Origin: Curtobacterium citreum
Lineage (GTDB): Bacteria; Actinomycetota; Actinomycetes; Actinomycetales; Microbacteriaceae
Length of the DNA: 64,000 bases
Direction: 5' to 3'
NCBI RefSeq assembly: GCF_006715175.1
Contig: NZ_VFMQ01000001.1
Location: 3,038,001 to 3,102,000, forward strand
In this document: positions 32,854 through 41,921 of the stretch, piece by piece
How positions within the stretch are numbered: position 1 is the stretch's first letter
How the letters are laid out: each line of letters opens with the position of its first letter
The notes under the pieces: generated by a model
The model's database searches: none
What the model saw: the letters and a program-made list of their open reading frames with translations, nothing else
Told to the model about the DNA's origin: nothing
Made by a program: the position numbers and the translations under genes

Positions 32854-33085
32854 CGGTGCTCCTTCGCTCGTGTGGAGAGACGGTATCCCGTGGGGTTCGG
32901 CGCGAGCCAGTATTTCGTATCTTGCCGACGCCGCGATCGTTCGAGGGGCGAGTGCACCCCGCTTCATCGCGAGCACAGCGCGCCGCGGAGATTGGCGGCG
33001 TGGCCTGCTCCCGGCTGCACTGGGCACGCCGGACCGCCGCGCACCCGAGCCGTGTCAGACACCTGGCCGCGCCAGGCGCCGAGCG

Positions 33086-33937
33086 TCAGGACGCGTCGAG
33101 GACCGTGCGACCCAGGCGGACGAAGTCCTCCGGCGACAGGGCCTCGCCGCGCGCCGTCGGGTCGATCCCGGCCGCCATGAGCAGCTCCGTCGCCCGGGCG
33201 CTGCTGCCGAGCTCCCCGGACAGGCTCTGGCGCAGCATCTTCCGCCGCTGCTGGAACGCACCGTCGACGAGCGCGAACACCTGCGCCCGCAGGGCCTCGT
33301 CGCCGGGCTGGTCGTGCCGGTCGAACCCGACGAGCACGCTGTCGACGTTCGGCACCGGCCAGAAGACCTGCCGGCTGATCTGCCCCGCGGTCGACCACGA
33401 TCCGTACCAGGCGGCCTTGACGCTCGGCGCGCCGTAGACCTTGCTGCCCGGACCCGCGGCGATCCGGTACCCGACCTCGGCCTGGACCATCACGAGCACG
33501 CGCTCGATGGTCGGGAAGGTCGCGAGCAGGTGCAGGAGCACGGGGACGGACACGTTGTACGGCAGGTTCGCCACGACGTGGGTGGGCTGCTCGGGCACGT
33601 CGTCGGCGGCGACGGTCAGGGCGTCCTGGTGCACGACCTGCAGGCGCGCGTCCGGCTGCATCGCGGCGACGGTGTCCGGCAGCTGCGCCGCGAGCCGGCC
33701 GTCGATCTCGACAGCAGTGACGGAGGCGCCGGTCTCGGTCAGCCCGAGGGTGAGCGACCCCAGCCCTGGACCGATCTCGAGCACGCGGGAGTCCGCGGTG
33801 ACCCGCCCGGCGGCGACGATCCGGCGGACGGTGTTGGCGTCGTGCACGAAGTTCTGGCCGAGCTTCTTCGTCGGGGTGACGTCGAGCTTGGCTGCGAGGT
33901 CCCGGATCTCCGCCGGGCCGAGCAGGGCACCCATCAT
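33086..33937 (-). CDS. rsmA: 16S rRNA dimethyladenosine transferase
   Basis: The 283-residue methyltransferase (KsgA) modifies two adenines near the 16S 3' end. It has KKLGQNFVHDANTVRRI, SAM motif LEIGPGLGSLTLGL, acidic VEIDGRL, and the catalytic NLPYNVSVPVLLHL. The ATG at 33937 overlaps the tatD stop. In many actinobacteria ispE follows it, but here a toxin pair and other genes intervene. Confidence 0.96.
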   Translation of the reverse strand: MMGALLGPAEIRDLAAKLDVTPTKKLGQNFVHDANTVRRIVAAGRVTADSRVLEIGPGLGSLTLGLTETGASVTAVEIDGRLAAQLPDTVAAMQPDARLQVVHQDALTVAADDVPEQPTHVVANLPYNVSVPVLLHLLATFPTIERVLVMVQAEVGYRIAAGPGSKVYGAPSVKAAWYGSWSTAGQISRQVFWPVPNVDSVLVGFDRHDQPGDEALRAQVFALVDGAFQQRRKMLRQSLSGELGSSARATELLMAAGIDPTARGEALSPEDFVRLGRTVLDAS

Positions 33938-34875
33938 CACTCGTCCACCGTGACGGGCTCGGCGTCCCAAGCGCCGTAGACGAGCTCCGTGGTCGACGCG
34001 ATCTGCGCGGCGAGCATCGAGGCGTCGGTGCCGAGGGTCTCGGCCATCGACCGCAGGGTGAGCGGGATGAGGTACGGCGCGTTCGGCCGACCGCGGTACG
34101 GCGTCGGCGTCAGGAACGGTGCGTCGGTCTCGATCATCACGAGGTGGCGCGGCACCACCTGGAGCGCGTCGCGCAGGAGCTGGGCGTTCTTGAACGTGAC
34201 CGTGCCGGCGAACGACATGTACCACCCGCGCTCGGCGCAGAGGCGCGCGAGGTCGGGGCCGCCGGAGAAGCAGTGGAAGACCGTCTTGTCGGGAGCGCCG
34301 ACACGGTCGAGCACCTCGACCACGGCGTCGTGCGCGTCGCGGTCGTGGATGGTCAGCGCGAGGTCGTGCTCCTTCGCGATGCGGATGTGCTCCTCGAACG
34401 ACCGGACCTGGGCGGCGCGGCCGTCCTCGCCGGTGCGGAAGAAGTCGAGCCCGGTCTCGCCGATCGCCCGGACCCGGGGCAGCGCCGCGAGCCGTTCGAT
34501 CCCGGCGAGGTGCTCGTCGAGCAGCCCCTGTTCCGCCAGCACGGGTGCTTCGTTCGGGTGCAGCGCGACGGCGGCGAGGACGCGGGGCTCGCGCGCGGCG
34601 ATCTGCGCGGACCACTCCGAGGTGGCGAGGTCGGTGCCGACCTGCACGACACCGCGCACGCCGACGCTCGACGCACGGTCGAGGTGCTCCCGGTAGTCGA
34701 GCGGACCGTCGCCGCCCTCACCGACGCCGTCGGCGATCTCCATGTGCGTGTGGTTGTCGTAGACCGGCACCACGAGCGCCTGGGGCAGCGGCGGGTAGCT
34801 CAGGTCCCGCTTCGACCCGCCCGACGACCCGTCGCCACGCGCCCGGACGTGCGAGCCGTCCGCCGCGTCGGTCAC
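33937..34875 (-). CDS. tatD: TatD-family metal-dependent hydrolase
   Basis: The 312-residue TIM-barrel nuclease has YDNHTHMEI, IGETGLDFF, TIHDRDAH, FHCFSGG and MIETDAPFL as metal-binding and catalytic segments. The GTG at 34875 overlaps the metG stop. The metG-tatD-rsmA order is widely conserved. The ~35-residue N-terminal extension is low complexity. Confidence 0.93.
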   Translation of the reverse strand: MTDAADGSHVRARGDGSSGGSKRDLSYPPLPQALVVPVYDNHTHMEIADGVGEGGDGPLDYREHLDRASSVGVRGVVQVGTDLATSEWSAQIAAREPRVLAAVALHPNEAPVLAEQGLLDEHLAGIERLAALPRVRAIGETGLDFFRTGEDGRAAQVRSFEEHIRIAKEHDLALTIHDRDAHDAVVEVLDRVGAPDKTVFHCFSGGPDLARLCAERGWYMSFAGTVTFKNAQLLRDALQVVPRHLVMIETDAPFLTPTPYRGRPNAPYLIPLTLRSMAETLGTDASMLAAQIASTTELVYGAWDAEPVTVDE

Positions 34876-36452
34876 GCGGCGCCCTGCTCGTGCTGCGGCT
34901 CGATGCGCGGGAAGAGCCCTGACTCGAGCGGCACGACGGTCTCGGCGCCCTGCCACTCGTACGCGCGGTCGACGCGCTGCTCCGTCACGGAGCCGCCGGC
35001 GCCGATGGCCGACCAGAGCTTCTCGGTCGCCTTCGGCATCACCGGCGAGACGAGCACGTTCACGGTGCCGAGCCCCCGCAGCGCCGTCGCCAACACCGTG
35101 CCGAGCCGCTCGCGCTGCGCCTCGTCCTTGGCGAGGGCCCACGGCTCCTGCTCGGTGATGTACCCGTTCAGGGCGTCGACGAGCTCCCACACGATCGCGA
35201 TCGCGTCGTGCGGCGCGAAGGCCTGGACTGCCGCGTCGGCACGCTCGGTGACCGACACCGCGAGGGCGTCGATCGCCCGGTCCGAGTCGGTCAGCTCGCC
35301 CCGGGCGGGGACCGCACCGTCGAAGTACTTCTGGAGCATGGCGACCAGTCGAGACGAGAGGTTGCCGAACCCGTTGGCGAGGTCGGCGGCGTAGCGGGCG
35401 GAGATGTCCTCCCAGCTGAAGTTGCCGTCCTGCCCGAAGGTGATCGCGCGGAGGAAGTAGTAGCGGAACGCGTCCGAGCCGAACGTGTCGGTGATCTCCG
35501 ACGGCGCGATGCCCGTCAGCTTCGACTTCGACATCTTCTCGCCGCCGACGAGCAGCCACCCGTGGCCGAACACGCGCTCCGGGACCGGCAGCCCCGCGGC
35601 CATGAGCATCGCGGGCCAGATGACCGCGTGGAACCGGGCGATGTCCTTGCCGACGACGTGCACGCTCGGCCAGAGGCGCCGGAACGCCTCGTCGTCGTCT
35701 GAGCCGTAGCCGAGCGCCGTGACGTAGTTGAGGAGGGCGTCGAACCACACGTACAGGACGTGGTCGTGGTCCCAGGGGATCTGGATGCCCCAGTCGAAGC
35801 TCGACCGCGAGATCGAGAGGTCACGGAGGCCCTGCTTGACGAACGAGACGATCTCGTTCCGGACGCTCTCCGGCTGGATGAACAGCGGGTTCGACTCGTA
35901 CAGGTCGAGGAGCCGCTGCTCGAAGTCGCTCATGCGGAAGAAGTAGTTGCGCTCGGCCAGGACCTCGACCGGGATCGAGTGGATCGCGCAGACCTGCTGG
36001 CCCTCGTACGCCCCGGTGCCGGGCACCAGGTCGCTCGGCTGCTTGTACTCCTCGCAGCCCACGCAGTAGAAGCCCTCGAACTCGCCGGCGTAGATGAAGC
36101 CGTCGTCGTACAGCTTCTGCAGGAACGCCGTCACACCGCGCTCGTGCCGCTCGTCGGTGGTGCGGATGAAGTCGTCGTTCGCCACGTCGACCGTGTCGAG
36201 CAGCGGCTTCCACGCGTCGGTGACCAGCCGGTCCGCCCACTCCTTCGGCGACACGTCGTTCGCCGACGCCGTCCGGAGGATCTTCTGGCCGTGCTCGTCG
36301 GTGCCGGTCAGCAGCCAGGTGTCGTCACCCCGCTGCCGGTGCCAGCGCGCCATGAAGTCCGCGGCGACCTCGGTGTAGGCGTGCCCGATGTGGGGCACGT
36401 CGTTCACGTAGAAGATCGGCGTGGTGATGCTGAACGAGGACCCGTCGGACAT
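34872..36452 (-). CDS. metG: Methionyl-tRNA synthetase
   Basis: The class I synthetase has the HIGH motif in NDVPHIGHAYTEV and KMSKS in GGEKMSKSKLTG. One CxxC pair (CVGCEEYK) marks the knuckle region. The C-terminal anticodon-binding helices end the protein and no tRNA-binding extension follows. The ATG at 36452 has GGATGG upstream; another ATG at 36461 would add three residues. It heads the metG-tatD-rsmA operon. Confidence 0.96.
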   Translation of the reverse strand: MSDGSSFSITTPIFYVNDVPHIGHAYTEVAADFMARWHRQRGDDTWLLTGTDEHGQKILRTASANDVSPKEWADRLVTDAWKPLLDTVDVANDDFIRTTDERHERGVTAFLQKLYDDGFIYAGEFEGFYCVGCEEYKQPSDLVPGTGAYEGQQVCAIHSIPVEVLAERNYFFRMSDFEQRLLDLYESNPLFIQPESVRNEIVSFVKQGLRDLSISRSSFDWGIQIPWDHDHVLYVWFDALLNYVTALGYGSDDDEAFRRLWPSVHVVGKDIARFHAVIWPAMLMAAGLPVPERVFGHGWLLVGGEKMSKSKLTGIAPSEITDTFGSDAFRYYFLRAITFGQDGNFSWEDISARYAADLANGFGNLSSRLVAMLQKYFDGAVPARGELTDSDRAIDALAVSVTERADAAVQAFAPHDAIAIVWELVDALNGYITEQEPWALAKDEAQRERLGTVLATALRGLGTVNVLVSPVMPKATEKLWSAIGAGGSVTEQRVDRAYEWQGAETVVPLESGLFPRIEPQHEQGAA

Positions 36453-36531
36453 GCGGACCATCCTACGGGCGGGCGCGGACCGGAAGACGCGCCCCCGCGG
36501 GCCTGTGGAGAACCCGGCCGGGCACCGGACG

Positions 36532-36563
36532 GGAGGATCGTGGCGGGCCCGCCCCGATCCTCC
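36532..36563. repeat. GC-rich palindrome (GGAGG family), probable terminator
   Basis: GGAGGATCGTGGCGGG pairs with CCCGCCCCGATCCTCC with one mismatch, downstream of rsmI and upstream of metG. The core is almost the same as the one at 55399. Confidence 0.65.
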
Positions 36564-36582
36564 AGGCCGGTGGCCGGTCCCG

Positions 36583-37404
36583 TCAGCGCGCGGCGAGCGC
36601 GCCCTCGTACAGGTCGCGCTTCGACAGCCCCGTCGCGTCCGCGACGGCGGACGCCGCCTCCTTCATCCGGGCACCAGCGGCGACCCGCTCGAGCACGAGC
36701 CGGACACCGTCCTCGATGCTCGTGACGTCCGACTCCCCCGCGGCGCCCTGGACGACGACGCAGATCTCGCCGCGCACCCCGTCCGCCGCCCAGGCAGCGA
36801 GCTCGGCGAGCGTCCCGCGGCGCACCTCCTCGTGGAGCTTCGTCAGCTCCCGGCACACCACCGCACGGCGGTCGTCCCCGAAGCCGGATGCCATGTCGGT
36901 GAGCGTGTCCGCCAGACGGTGCGGCGACTCGAAGAAGACCATCGTCCGCTGCTCCCCCGCGAGCGAGGCGAACAGCCGCCGTCGCTCACCGCCCTTCCGC
37001 GTCGGGAAGCCCTCGAACGTGAAGCGGTCGGTCGGCAGTCCGGAGACGGCGAGCGCCATGAGCACCGCGGACGGGCCGGGCAGCGCCGTCACGGTGACCC
37101 CGGCGGCCGCAGCGGCCTCGACGAGCGGGAAGCCCGGGTCGCTGATCGCCGGCATGCCCGCGTCGGTGAGGACCACGACGTCCTCGTCGCGGGCGAGTTC
37201 GACGACCTCGGCCGCCTTCGCCCGCTCGTTGTGCTCGTGCAGCGCGATGAGCCGGGGGCGGTTCTCGATGCCGAGCGCCCGCATCAGGTGGATCGCGGTC
37301 CGGGTGTCCTCGGCGGCCACCACGCTCGCGTTCGAGAGGGTCTCGACCAGCCGGCGGGACGCGTCGCCGAGGTTGCCGATGGGCGTTGCTGCGAGGACGA
37401 TCAC
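36583..37404 (-). CDS. rsmI: 16S rRNA 2'-O-ribose methyltransferase
   Basis: The 273-residue SAM-dependent enzyme methylates C1402 of 16S rRNA. It shows VLAATPIGNLGDASRRL, EDTRTAIHLM, TDAGMPAISDPG and PGPSAVLMALAVSGL, all characteristic of the family. The GTG start at 37404 sits directly against a GGGGAGG, which is too close for normal SD pairing, so initiation may be leaderless or from another codon. It is divergent from pmt by 55 bases, a conserved actinobacterial arrangement. Confidence 0.93.
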   Translation of the reverse strand: MIVLAATPIGNLGDASRRLVETLSNASVVAAEDTRTAIHLMRALGIENRPRLIALHEHNERAKAAEVVELARDEDVVVLTDAGMPAISDPGFPLVEAAAAAGVTVTALPGPSAVLMALAVSGLPTDRFTFEGFPTRKGGERRRLFASLAGEQRTMVFFESPHRLADTLTDMASGFGDDRRAVVCRELTKLHEEVRRGTLAELAAWAADGVRGEICVVVQGAAGESDVTSIEDGVRLVLERVAAGARMKEAASAVADATGLSKRDLYEGALAAR

Positions 37405-37459
37405 CTCCCCATTGTGGTGGCAGGTCCGGCTCGAGGGCGATCCGTAGGATGACCTCTCG

Positions 37460-39091
37460 ATGACCACGGAGCTGACCGACGACCCGACGACCACGCCCTC
37501 CGGGCCGGTCGGCTCCCGCTTGGACGACTGGTGGGGCCGGGTGCTCTCGACGTCGCGGCGGGTCGCGGTGTGGCGCTGGACGGGTCCGCTCGCCGTGACG
37601 CTCCTCGCCGCGGTGCTGCGGCTCGTCGGGCTCGGGCACCCGCACTCGCTCGTGTTCGACGAGACGTACTACGTGAAGGACAGCTGGTCGATCGTGCACC
37701 TCGGGTACGAGGGCACCTGGCCGGCGAACGCCACGGACGAGGGCGCTCCGACCACCGACCAGCGGTTCGCGAGCGGGCAGACCGACCTCTACTCGAGCGC
37801 CGCCGAGTTCATCGCGCACCCGCCGCTCGGGAAGTACCTGATCGGGCTCGGCATGCTGCTGTTCGGCGCCGACAGCTCGTTCGGCTGGCGCATCACGGTC
37901 GCCGTGCTCGGCACCGCGACCGTCCTGCTCACGGCCCTCATCGCCCGGTCCCTGTTCCGCTCCACCGCGATCGGCACGCTCGCCGGCTTCCTGCTCGCGG
38001 TCGACGGGCAGGCGATCGTCCTGAGCCGGGTGTCCCTGCTCGACGGCGTCCTGACGTTCTTCGTCGTGCTCGGCGCCGGCGCACTGCTGCTCGACCGGCG
38101 GTGGGCGCAGCGGCGGCTCGACCGCTGGGTGGCCGCACGGACCGCGGCCGACCGGGACACGCTCTGGGGGCCGGTGCTGCTCTGGCGGCCCTGGCTGCTG
38201 GCGATGGGCCTGGCGCTCGGGGCCGCATCGGCCGTGAAGTGGTCCGGGCTGTACTTCCTGGCGTTCTTCGCGCTGTACTCGGTGCTCGCCGACATGATGA
38301 TGCGCCGCCGGGCGGGCGTGGCCTTCTGGTCGTCGAGCGCGTTCCTGCAGCAGGCACCCGTGACGTTCCTGCTCACTGTGCCGATCGCCGCCGCGACCTA
38401 CCTGGCGTCGTGGACCGGCTGGTTCGTGTCGAAGGACGGCTGGGACCGGAACTGGATCGCGTCCGGCGGCGAGCGGTGGACGGGCGTGCTGGCGTGGGTG
38501 CCGGACAGCGTGCAGAACTGGTGGCACTACCAGTCCGAGATCTACGGCTTCAACATCGGCCTGCACACCCCGCACTCGTACCAGGCGAACCCGCTGCTCT
38601 GGCTGCTCATGCAACGGCCGACGTCGATGTACTACGTCGGCACGGACGCCGGGCAGGGCGGCTGCGGGTCCTCCCGCTGCGGCGAGGCCATCACCGGCAT
38701 CGCGAACCCGTTCGTCTGGTACGCGGCGGTGGTCGCGACCGTGGCGCTCCTGGTGCTGTTCGTGCTGCGGCGCCGATGGGAGTACGGCTTCGTGCTCGTC
38801 GGGGTCGCGGCGGGGTACCTGCCGTGGCTGATGTACACCGACCGTACGGTGTTCCAGTTCTACACGGTGGCGTTCGAGCCCTTCATGGTGATGGCGCTCG
38901 CGGCGGCGATCGGGCTGGTGGTCGGGCGGCGCGACGATCCCCGGCACCGTCGGACCCTAGCGCTCACCTGGGTCGGGGTGTACCTGGGCGTCGTGGTGCT
39001 CGCATCGGCGTACTGGTACCCGATGTGGACCGGGATGCAGATGCCGTGGGACTTCATCCGGTCGCACTACTGGCTGCCCAGCTGGTTGTAG
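37460..39091 (+). CDS. pmt: Protein O-mannosyltransferase (PMT family)
   Basis: The 543-residue GT39 enzyme has the catalytic Asp-Glu in LVFDETYYVKDSWSI, EFIAHPPLGKYLIG, and the MIR-less large extracytoplasmic loop containing GWFVSKDGWDRNW. About 11 membrane helices are expected. It transfers mannose from polyprenyl-phosphate-mannose to secreted proteins outside the membrane. It is divergent from rsmI, as in Mycobacterium. Confidence 0.93.
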   Translation: MTTELTDDPTTTPSGPVGSRLDDWWGRVLSTSRRVAVWRWTGPLAVTLLAAVLRLVGLGHPHSLVFDETYYVKDSWSIVHLGYEGTWPANATDEGAPTTDQRFASGQTDLYSSAAEFIAHPPLGKYLIGLGMLLFGADSSFGWRITVAVLGTATVLLTALIARSLFRSTAIGTLAGFLLAVDGQAIVLSRVSLLDGVLTFFVVLGAGALLLDRRWAQRRLDRWVAARTAADRDTLWGPVLLWRPWLLAMGLALGAASAVKWSGLYFLAFFALYSVLADMMMRRRAGVAFWSSSAFLQQAPVTFLLTVPIAAATYLASWTGWFVSKDGWDRNWIASGGERWTGVLAWVPDSVQNWWHYQSEIYGFNIGLHTPHSYQANPLLWLLMQRPTSMYYVGTDAGQGGCGSSRCGEAITGIANPFVWYAAVVATVALLVLFVLRRRWEYGFVLVGVAAGYLPWLMYTDRTVFQFYTVAFEPFMVMALAAAIGLVVGRRDDPRHRRTLALTWVGVYLGVVVLASAYWYPMWTGMQMPWDFIRSHYWLPSWL

Positions 39092-39113
39092 GCGGTCCCG
39101 CGCCTGGGGTGCC

Positions 39114-39168
39114 GATCCGCGCGTGGTCGACCGACCCGCGCATGGTTGACCGATCCGCGCATGGAAGG
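39114..39168. repeat. 19-bp tandem repeat, almost three copies
   Basis: Units GATCCGCGCGTGGTCGACC, GACCCGCGCATGGTTGACC and a partial GATCCGCGCATGG lie just after the pmt stop. No gene is seen here. Confidence 0.7.
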
Positions 39169-39256
39169 GCGTTCCTTCCGTCCTCCGACGCGCGATCCGT
39201 CCTCCCATCACACGTGCGATGGGCAGGAACGTCGCGACGCGACCGGGGGACGGACT

Positions 39257-39288
39257 GGAGGCACGGGTCGGCCCCGCCACGCGCCTCC
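39257..39288. repeat. Degenerate GGAGG-family palindrome between convergent genes
   Basis: GGAGGCACGGGTCGG and its imperfect complement ending GCGCCTCC lie between pmt and the TetR gene, followed by GGCCGGTGG as in the copies at 28711 and 36532. Confidence 0.5.
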
Positions 39289-39358
39289 CGGCCGGTGGAC
39301 GGTCACCTGACGGACGTGCGGCGCGGGTCCCCGACCGGCGCGCGGCAGGCCGCGTCCG

Positions 39359-40018
39359 TCAGGGGGACGCGTGCAGCGCGCGCTCGAGCGCCTCGCGGTC
39401 GAGCGGCGTGCCGGGCAGCCCCGACACCGGCGCCTGCGGCAGCACCCCGTCGACGATCACCTGCGCGTACCGCCGCCACGCTTCCGGATCGGTCTCGCGT
39501 GTGGCGTCCGCGACCGCACCGACCATCGTCGTGAGCATCGGCAGGTCGCGGTGGTCGAACCCGACCCGGACGACCCCGGCCTCCCGCGCACGCTCGATGA
39601 TCCGACCGACCTGCTGCTCGAGGCGGTCGCGCTCCCGCACGATCGACGGCCGACCCTTGCCGGCGCGCACGATGGTGTCGGCGAGTGCGCGGTCACGGGC
39701 GCGGAACGCGAACACGCCCATCAGGTAGACACGCAGGGCCTCGCGCGGGTCGGGTTCGTCGGCGGCGAGCGCCGCGGCGTCGTTGAGCGCCTCGAACTTG
39801 GCGGCGAGGAGCGCCTCGATCAGGGAGTCCTTGTCGGCGAAGCGTCGGTAGACGGTGCCGACGCCGACCCCGGCCTCGTGCGCGATGTCGTTGAGGGTGA
39901 CCGAGGTGCCGCGTTCCGCGAAGCAGCGACGCGCCGTCTGCAGGATCAGCTCACGGTTGCGCGCGGCGTCGGCGCGGAGTGGCCGCTCGACGTCGGCGGC
40001 GGACTCGGTGGTGCTCAC
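39359..40018 (-). CDS. TetR-family transcriptional repressor
   Basis: The 219-residue protein has a TetR HTH (SVTLNDIAHEAGVGVGTVYR, residues ~39-58) and an all-helical ligand domain. GTG at 40018 was chosen as the start; a longer frame would run through the divergent promoter. It probably represses the adjacent DHA2 exporter through the palindrome at 40093-40109. Confidence 0.88.
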   Translation of the reverse strand: MSTTESAADVERPLRADAARNRELILQTARRCFAERGTSVTLNDIAHEAGVGVGTVYRRFADKDSLIEALLAAKFEALNDAAALAADEPDPREALRVYLMGVFAFRARDRALADTIVRAGKGRPSIVRERDRLEQQVGRIIERAREAGVVRVGFDHRDLPMLTTMVGAVADATRETDPEAWRRYAQVIVDGVLPQAPVSGLPGTPLDREALERALHASP

Positions 40019-40092
40019 GCCGACGAATGTAGTTGAACTTTCTGGGAACAAGTGGATGCGGCTGCTCCGTTTTGGGCTACAGTGGGTCGAAC

Positions 40093-40109
40093 CGGATGCA
40101 GCGCATCCG
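40093..40109. promoter_or_regulatory. Probable TetR operator upstream of the exporter
   Basis: CGGATGC-AGC-GCATCCG is a perfect dyad in the TetR-MFS intergenic region, 55-71 bases before the MFS start. A weaker related copy (GGATGCGGCTGCTCC) lies at 40054-40068. Both are followed by GTTTT. Confidence 0.6.
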
Positions 40110-40163
40110 TTTTCCCGGTCCACCAGACCACCTCTCCCCTCCACCTTCTCGAAGGAGGCTGCC

Positions 40164-41714
40164 GTGACGGCAGAACAGACCGCGGCGCCCCGAACGGGCG
40201 CCGCTCCCACCATCGCGAGCGGCACCGGCGCAGCGCCCGACCGCCCGCAGCACCGGTGGATCGCCCTCGCGGTGATCGCACTGGCCCAGCTCATGGTCGT
40301 GCTCGACGCGACCATCGTGAACATCGCGCTCCCCTCGGCCCAGGCCGACCTCGGCTTCGCCACCGACCAGCGGCAGTGGATCGTGACCGCCTACTCCCTG
40401 GCGTTCGGCTCCCTGCTCCTCCTGGGCGGGCGGCTCGGCGACCTCTTCGGCCGCAAGAACACCTTCATCATCGGGCTCGTCGGCTTCGCGGCGGCGTCGG
40501 TCCTCGGCGGCCTGGCCGACTCGTTCGGACTCCTCGTCGCGGCCCGCGCGCTGCAGGGCGTCTTCGGCGCGCTCCTCGCCCCGTCCGCCCTCGGCATGCT
40601 CACGACGACCTTCCGCGACCCGAAGGAGCGCGGTCGCGCGTTCGGCATCTTCGGCTCCATCGCGGGCTCGGGTGCCGCGATCGGCCTGCTGCTCGGCGGC
40701 GTGCTGACCGAGTACGCCTCGTGGCGCTGGTGCCTCTACGTCAACGTCGTGTTCGCGGTGCTCGGTGTCATCGGTGCGCTCGTGTTCATGGCGCGCCCGC
40801 CGAAGGTCGACCGACCCCGCATCGACGTCGCCGGCGTCCTGACGATCACGGCCGGCCTGGTCGGCATCGTCTACGGCTTCTCCAACGCCGAGACGAACGG
40901 GTGGGACAGCCCGGTCACCATCGTGATGCTCGCCGCCGGCGTCGTCCTGGTCGCCGCCTTCGTGCTCATCGAGACCCGGGTCGCGCACCCGCTGCTCCCG
41001 CTCCGGGTCGTGCTCGACCGCGACCGTGGTGGCTCGTTCATCGCGATCGGTCTCGTGGCGATCGGCATGTTCGGCATCTTCCTGTTCCTGACCTACTACC
41101 TCGAGCAGACCCTCGGGTTCACCTCGCTGCAGACGGGTCTGGCGTTCCTGCCGATGCCGGCGTCGATCATGCTGTCCTCGACGCAGATCGGTGGCCGCCT
41201 GCTGCCGCGGGTCGGGCCGAAGGTGCTCGTCTTCGCGGGTGGACTCGTCGCCGCGACCGGACTCCTGCTGCTCCTGCGCACCGACGTCGACAGCACCTAC
41301 GCGGGCACCGTCCTGCCGGCGCTGATCGTCATCGGGCTCGGGATGGGCACGATCTTCTCCTCCGCCATGAACACCGCGACGACCGGGGTGGCACGCGCCG
41401 ACGCCGGCGTGGCCTCGGCGACGGTGAACACCGCGCAGCAGGTCGGCGGCTCGATCGGCACGGCGCTCCTCTCGACGATCTTCGCGGACGTCGTCGCAGA
41501 CCGGCTCTCCGGGCTCGCCGCGGCGCCGACGAAGCTGCAGCAGGCGCAGGCGGTGCTCGACGGGTACCACGCGGCGTTCGCGATCTCGGCGGGCGTGCTC
41601 GTCCTGGTGGCGCTGGCGGGCGGGCTGCTCATCAACCGGCAGTCGGTGCGGCTCGCGAAGCTCGAGCACGCAGCGTCGACCGCGACGGGCAGTATCCCGG
41701 CCGCGGCGCACTAG
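40164..41714 (+). CDS. DHA2-family (EmrB/QacA) multidrug exporter
   Basis: The 516-residue MFS transporter should have 14 membrane helices. Family signatures include LDATIVNIALPSAQADLGF in helix 1, the motif A loop GGRLGDLFGRKN, and GSGAAIGLLLGGVL (motif C-like). It exports lipophilic compounds with proton antiport; substrates are unknown. The GTG follows AAGGAGG. It is divergent from and likely controlled by the TetR gene. Confidence 0.9.
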   Translation: MTAEQTAAPRTGAAPTIASGTGAAPDRPQHRWIALAVIALAQLMVVLDATIVNIALPSAQADLGFATDQRQWIVTAYSLAFGSLLLLGGRLGDLFGRKNTFIIGLVGFAAASVLGGLADSFGLLVAARALQGVFGALLAPSALGMLTTTFRDPKERGRAFGIFGSIAGSGAAIGLLLGGVLTEYASWRWCLYVNVVFAVLGVIGALVFMARPPKVDRPRIDVAGVLTITAGLVGIVYGFSNAETNGWDSPVTIVMLAAGVVLVAAFVLIETRVAHPLLPLRVVLDRDRGGSFIAIGLVAIGMFGIFLFLTYYLEQTLGFTSLQTGLAFLPMPASIMLSSTQIGGRLLPRVGPKVLVFAGGLVAATGLLLLLRTDVDSTYAGTVLPALIVIGLGMGTIFSSAMNTATTGVARADAGVASATVNTAQQVGGSIGTALLSTIFADVVADRLSGLAAAPTKLQQAQAVLDGYHAAFAISAGVLVLVALAGGLLINRQSVRLAKLEHAASTATGSIPAAAH

Positions 41715-41715
41715 C

Positions 41716-41779
41716 CGCACGCACCACCCTTCGCACGCACCACCCGTCGCACACACCACGCGTCGCGACGACCACGGAC
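41716..41779. repeat. 16-bp tandem repeat, four units
   Basis: CGCACGCACCACCCTT is followed by CGCACGCACCACCCGT, CGCACACACCACGCGT and the diverged CGCGACGACCACGGAC, immediately after the exporter stop. Confidence 0.75.
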
Positions 41780-41820
41780 GGCCCGGGCCTCGCAGAACTT
41801 CTGCGCGACCCGGGCCGTCC
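41776..41820 (+). terminator. Long hairpin downstream of the exporter
   Basis: GGACGGCCCGGG pairs with CCCGGGCCGTCC, and an inner stem CGCAGAA/TTCTGCG extends it. It follows the 16-bp repeats between two plus-strand genes. Confidence 0.75.
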
Positions 41821-41921
41821 TGGTGATCGGAAGTTCGGGGACCGCGCCTGCCGGACGACGGCGTTGCGCACTGTGTCGATCCTGCTGGGACCCGTCGGAG
41901 GCCCCGGATATCGTGAGCGCC

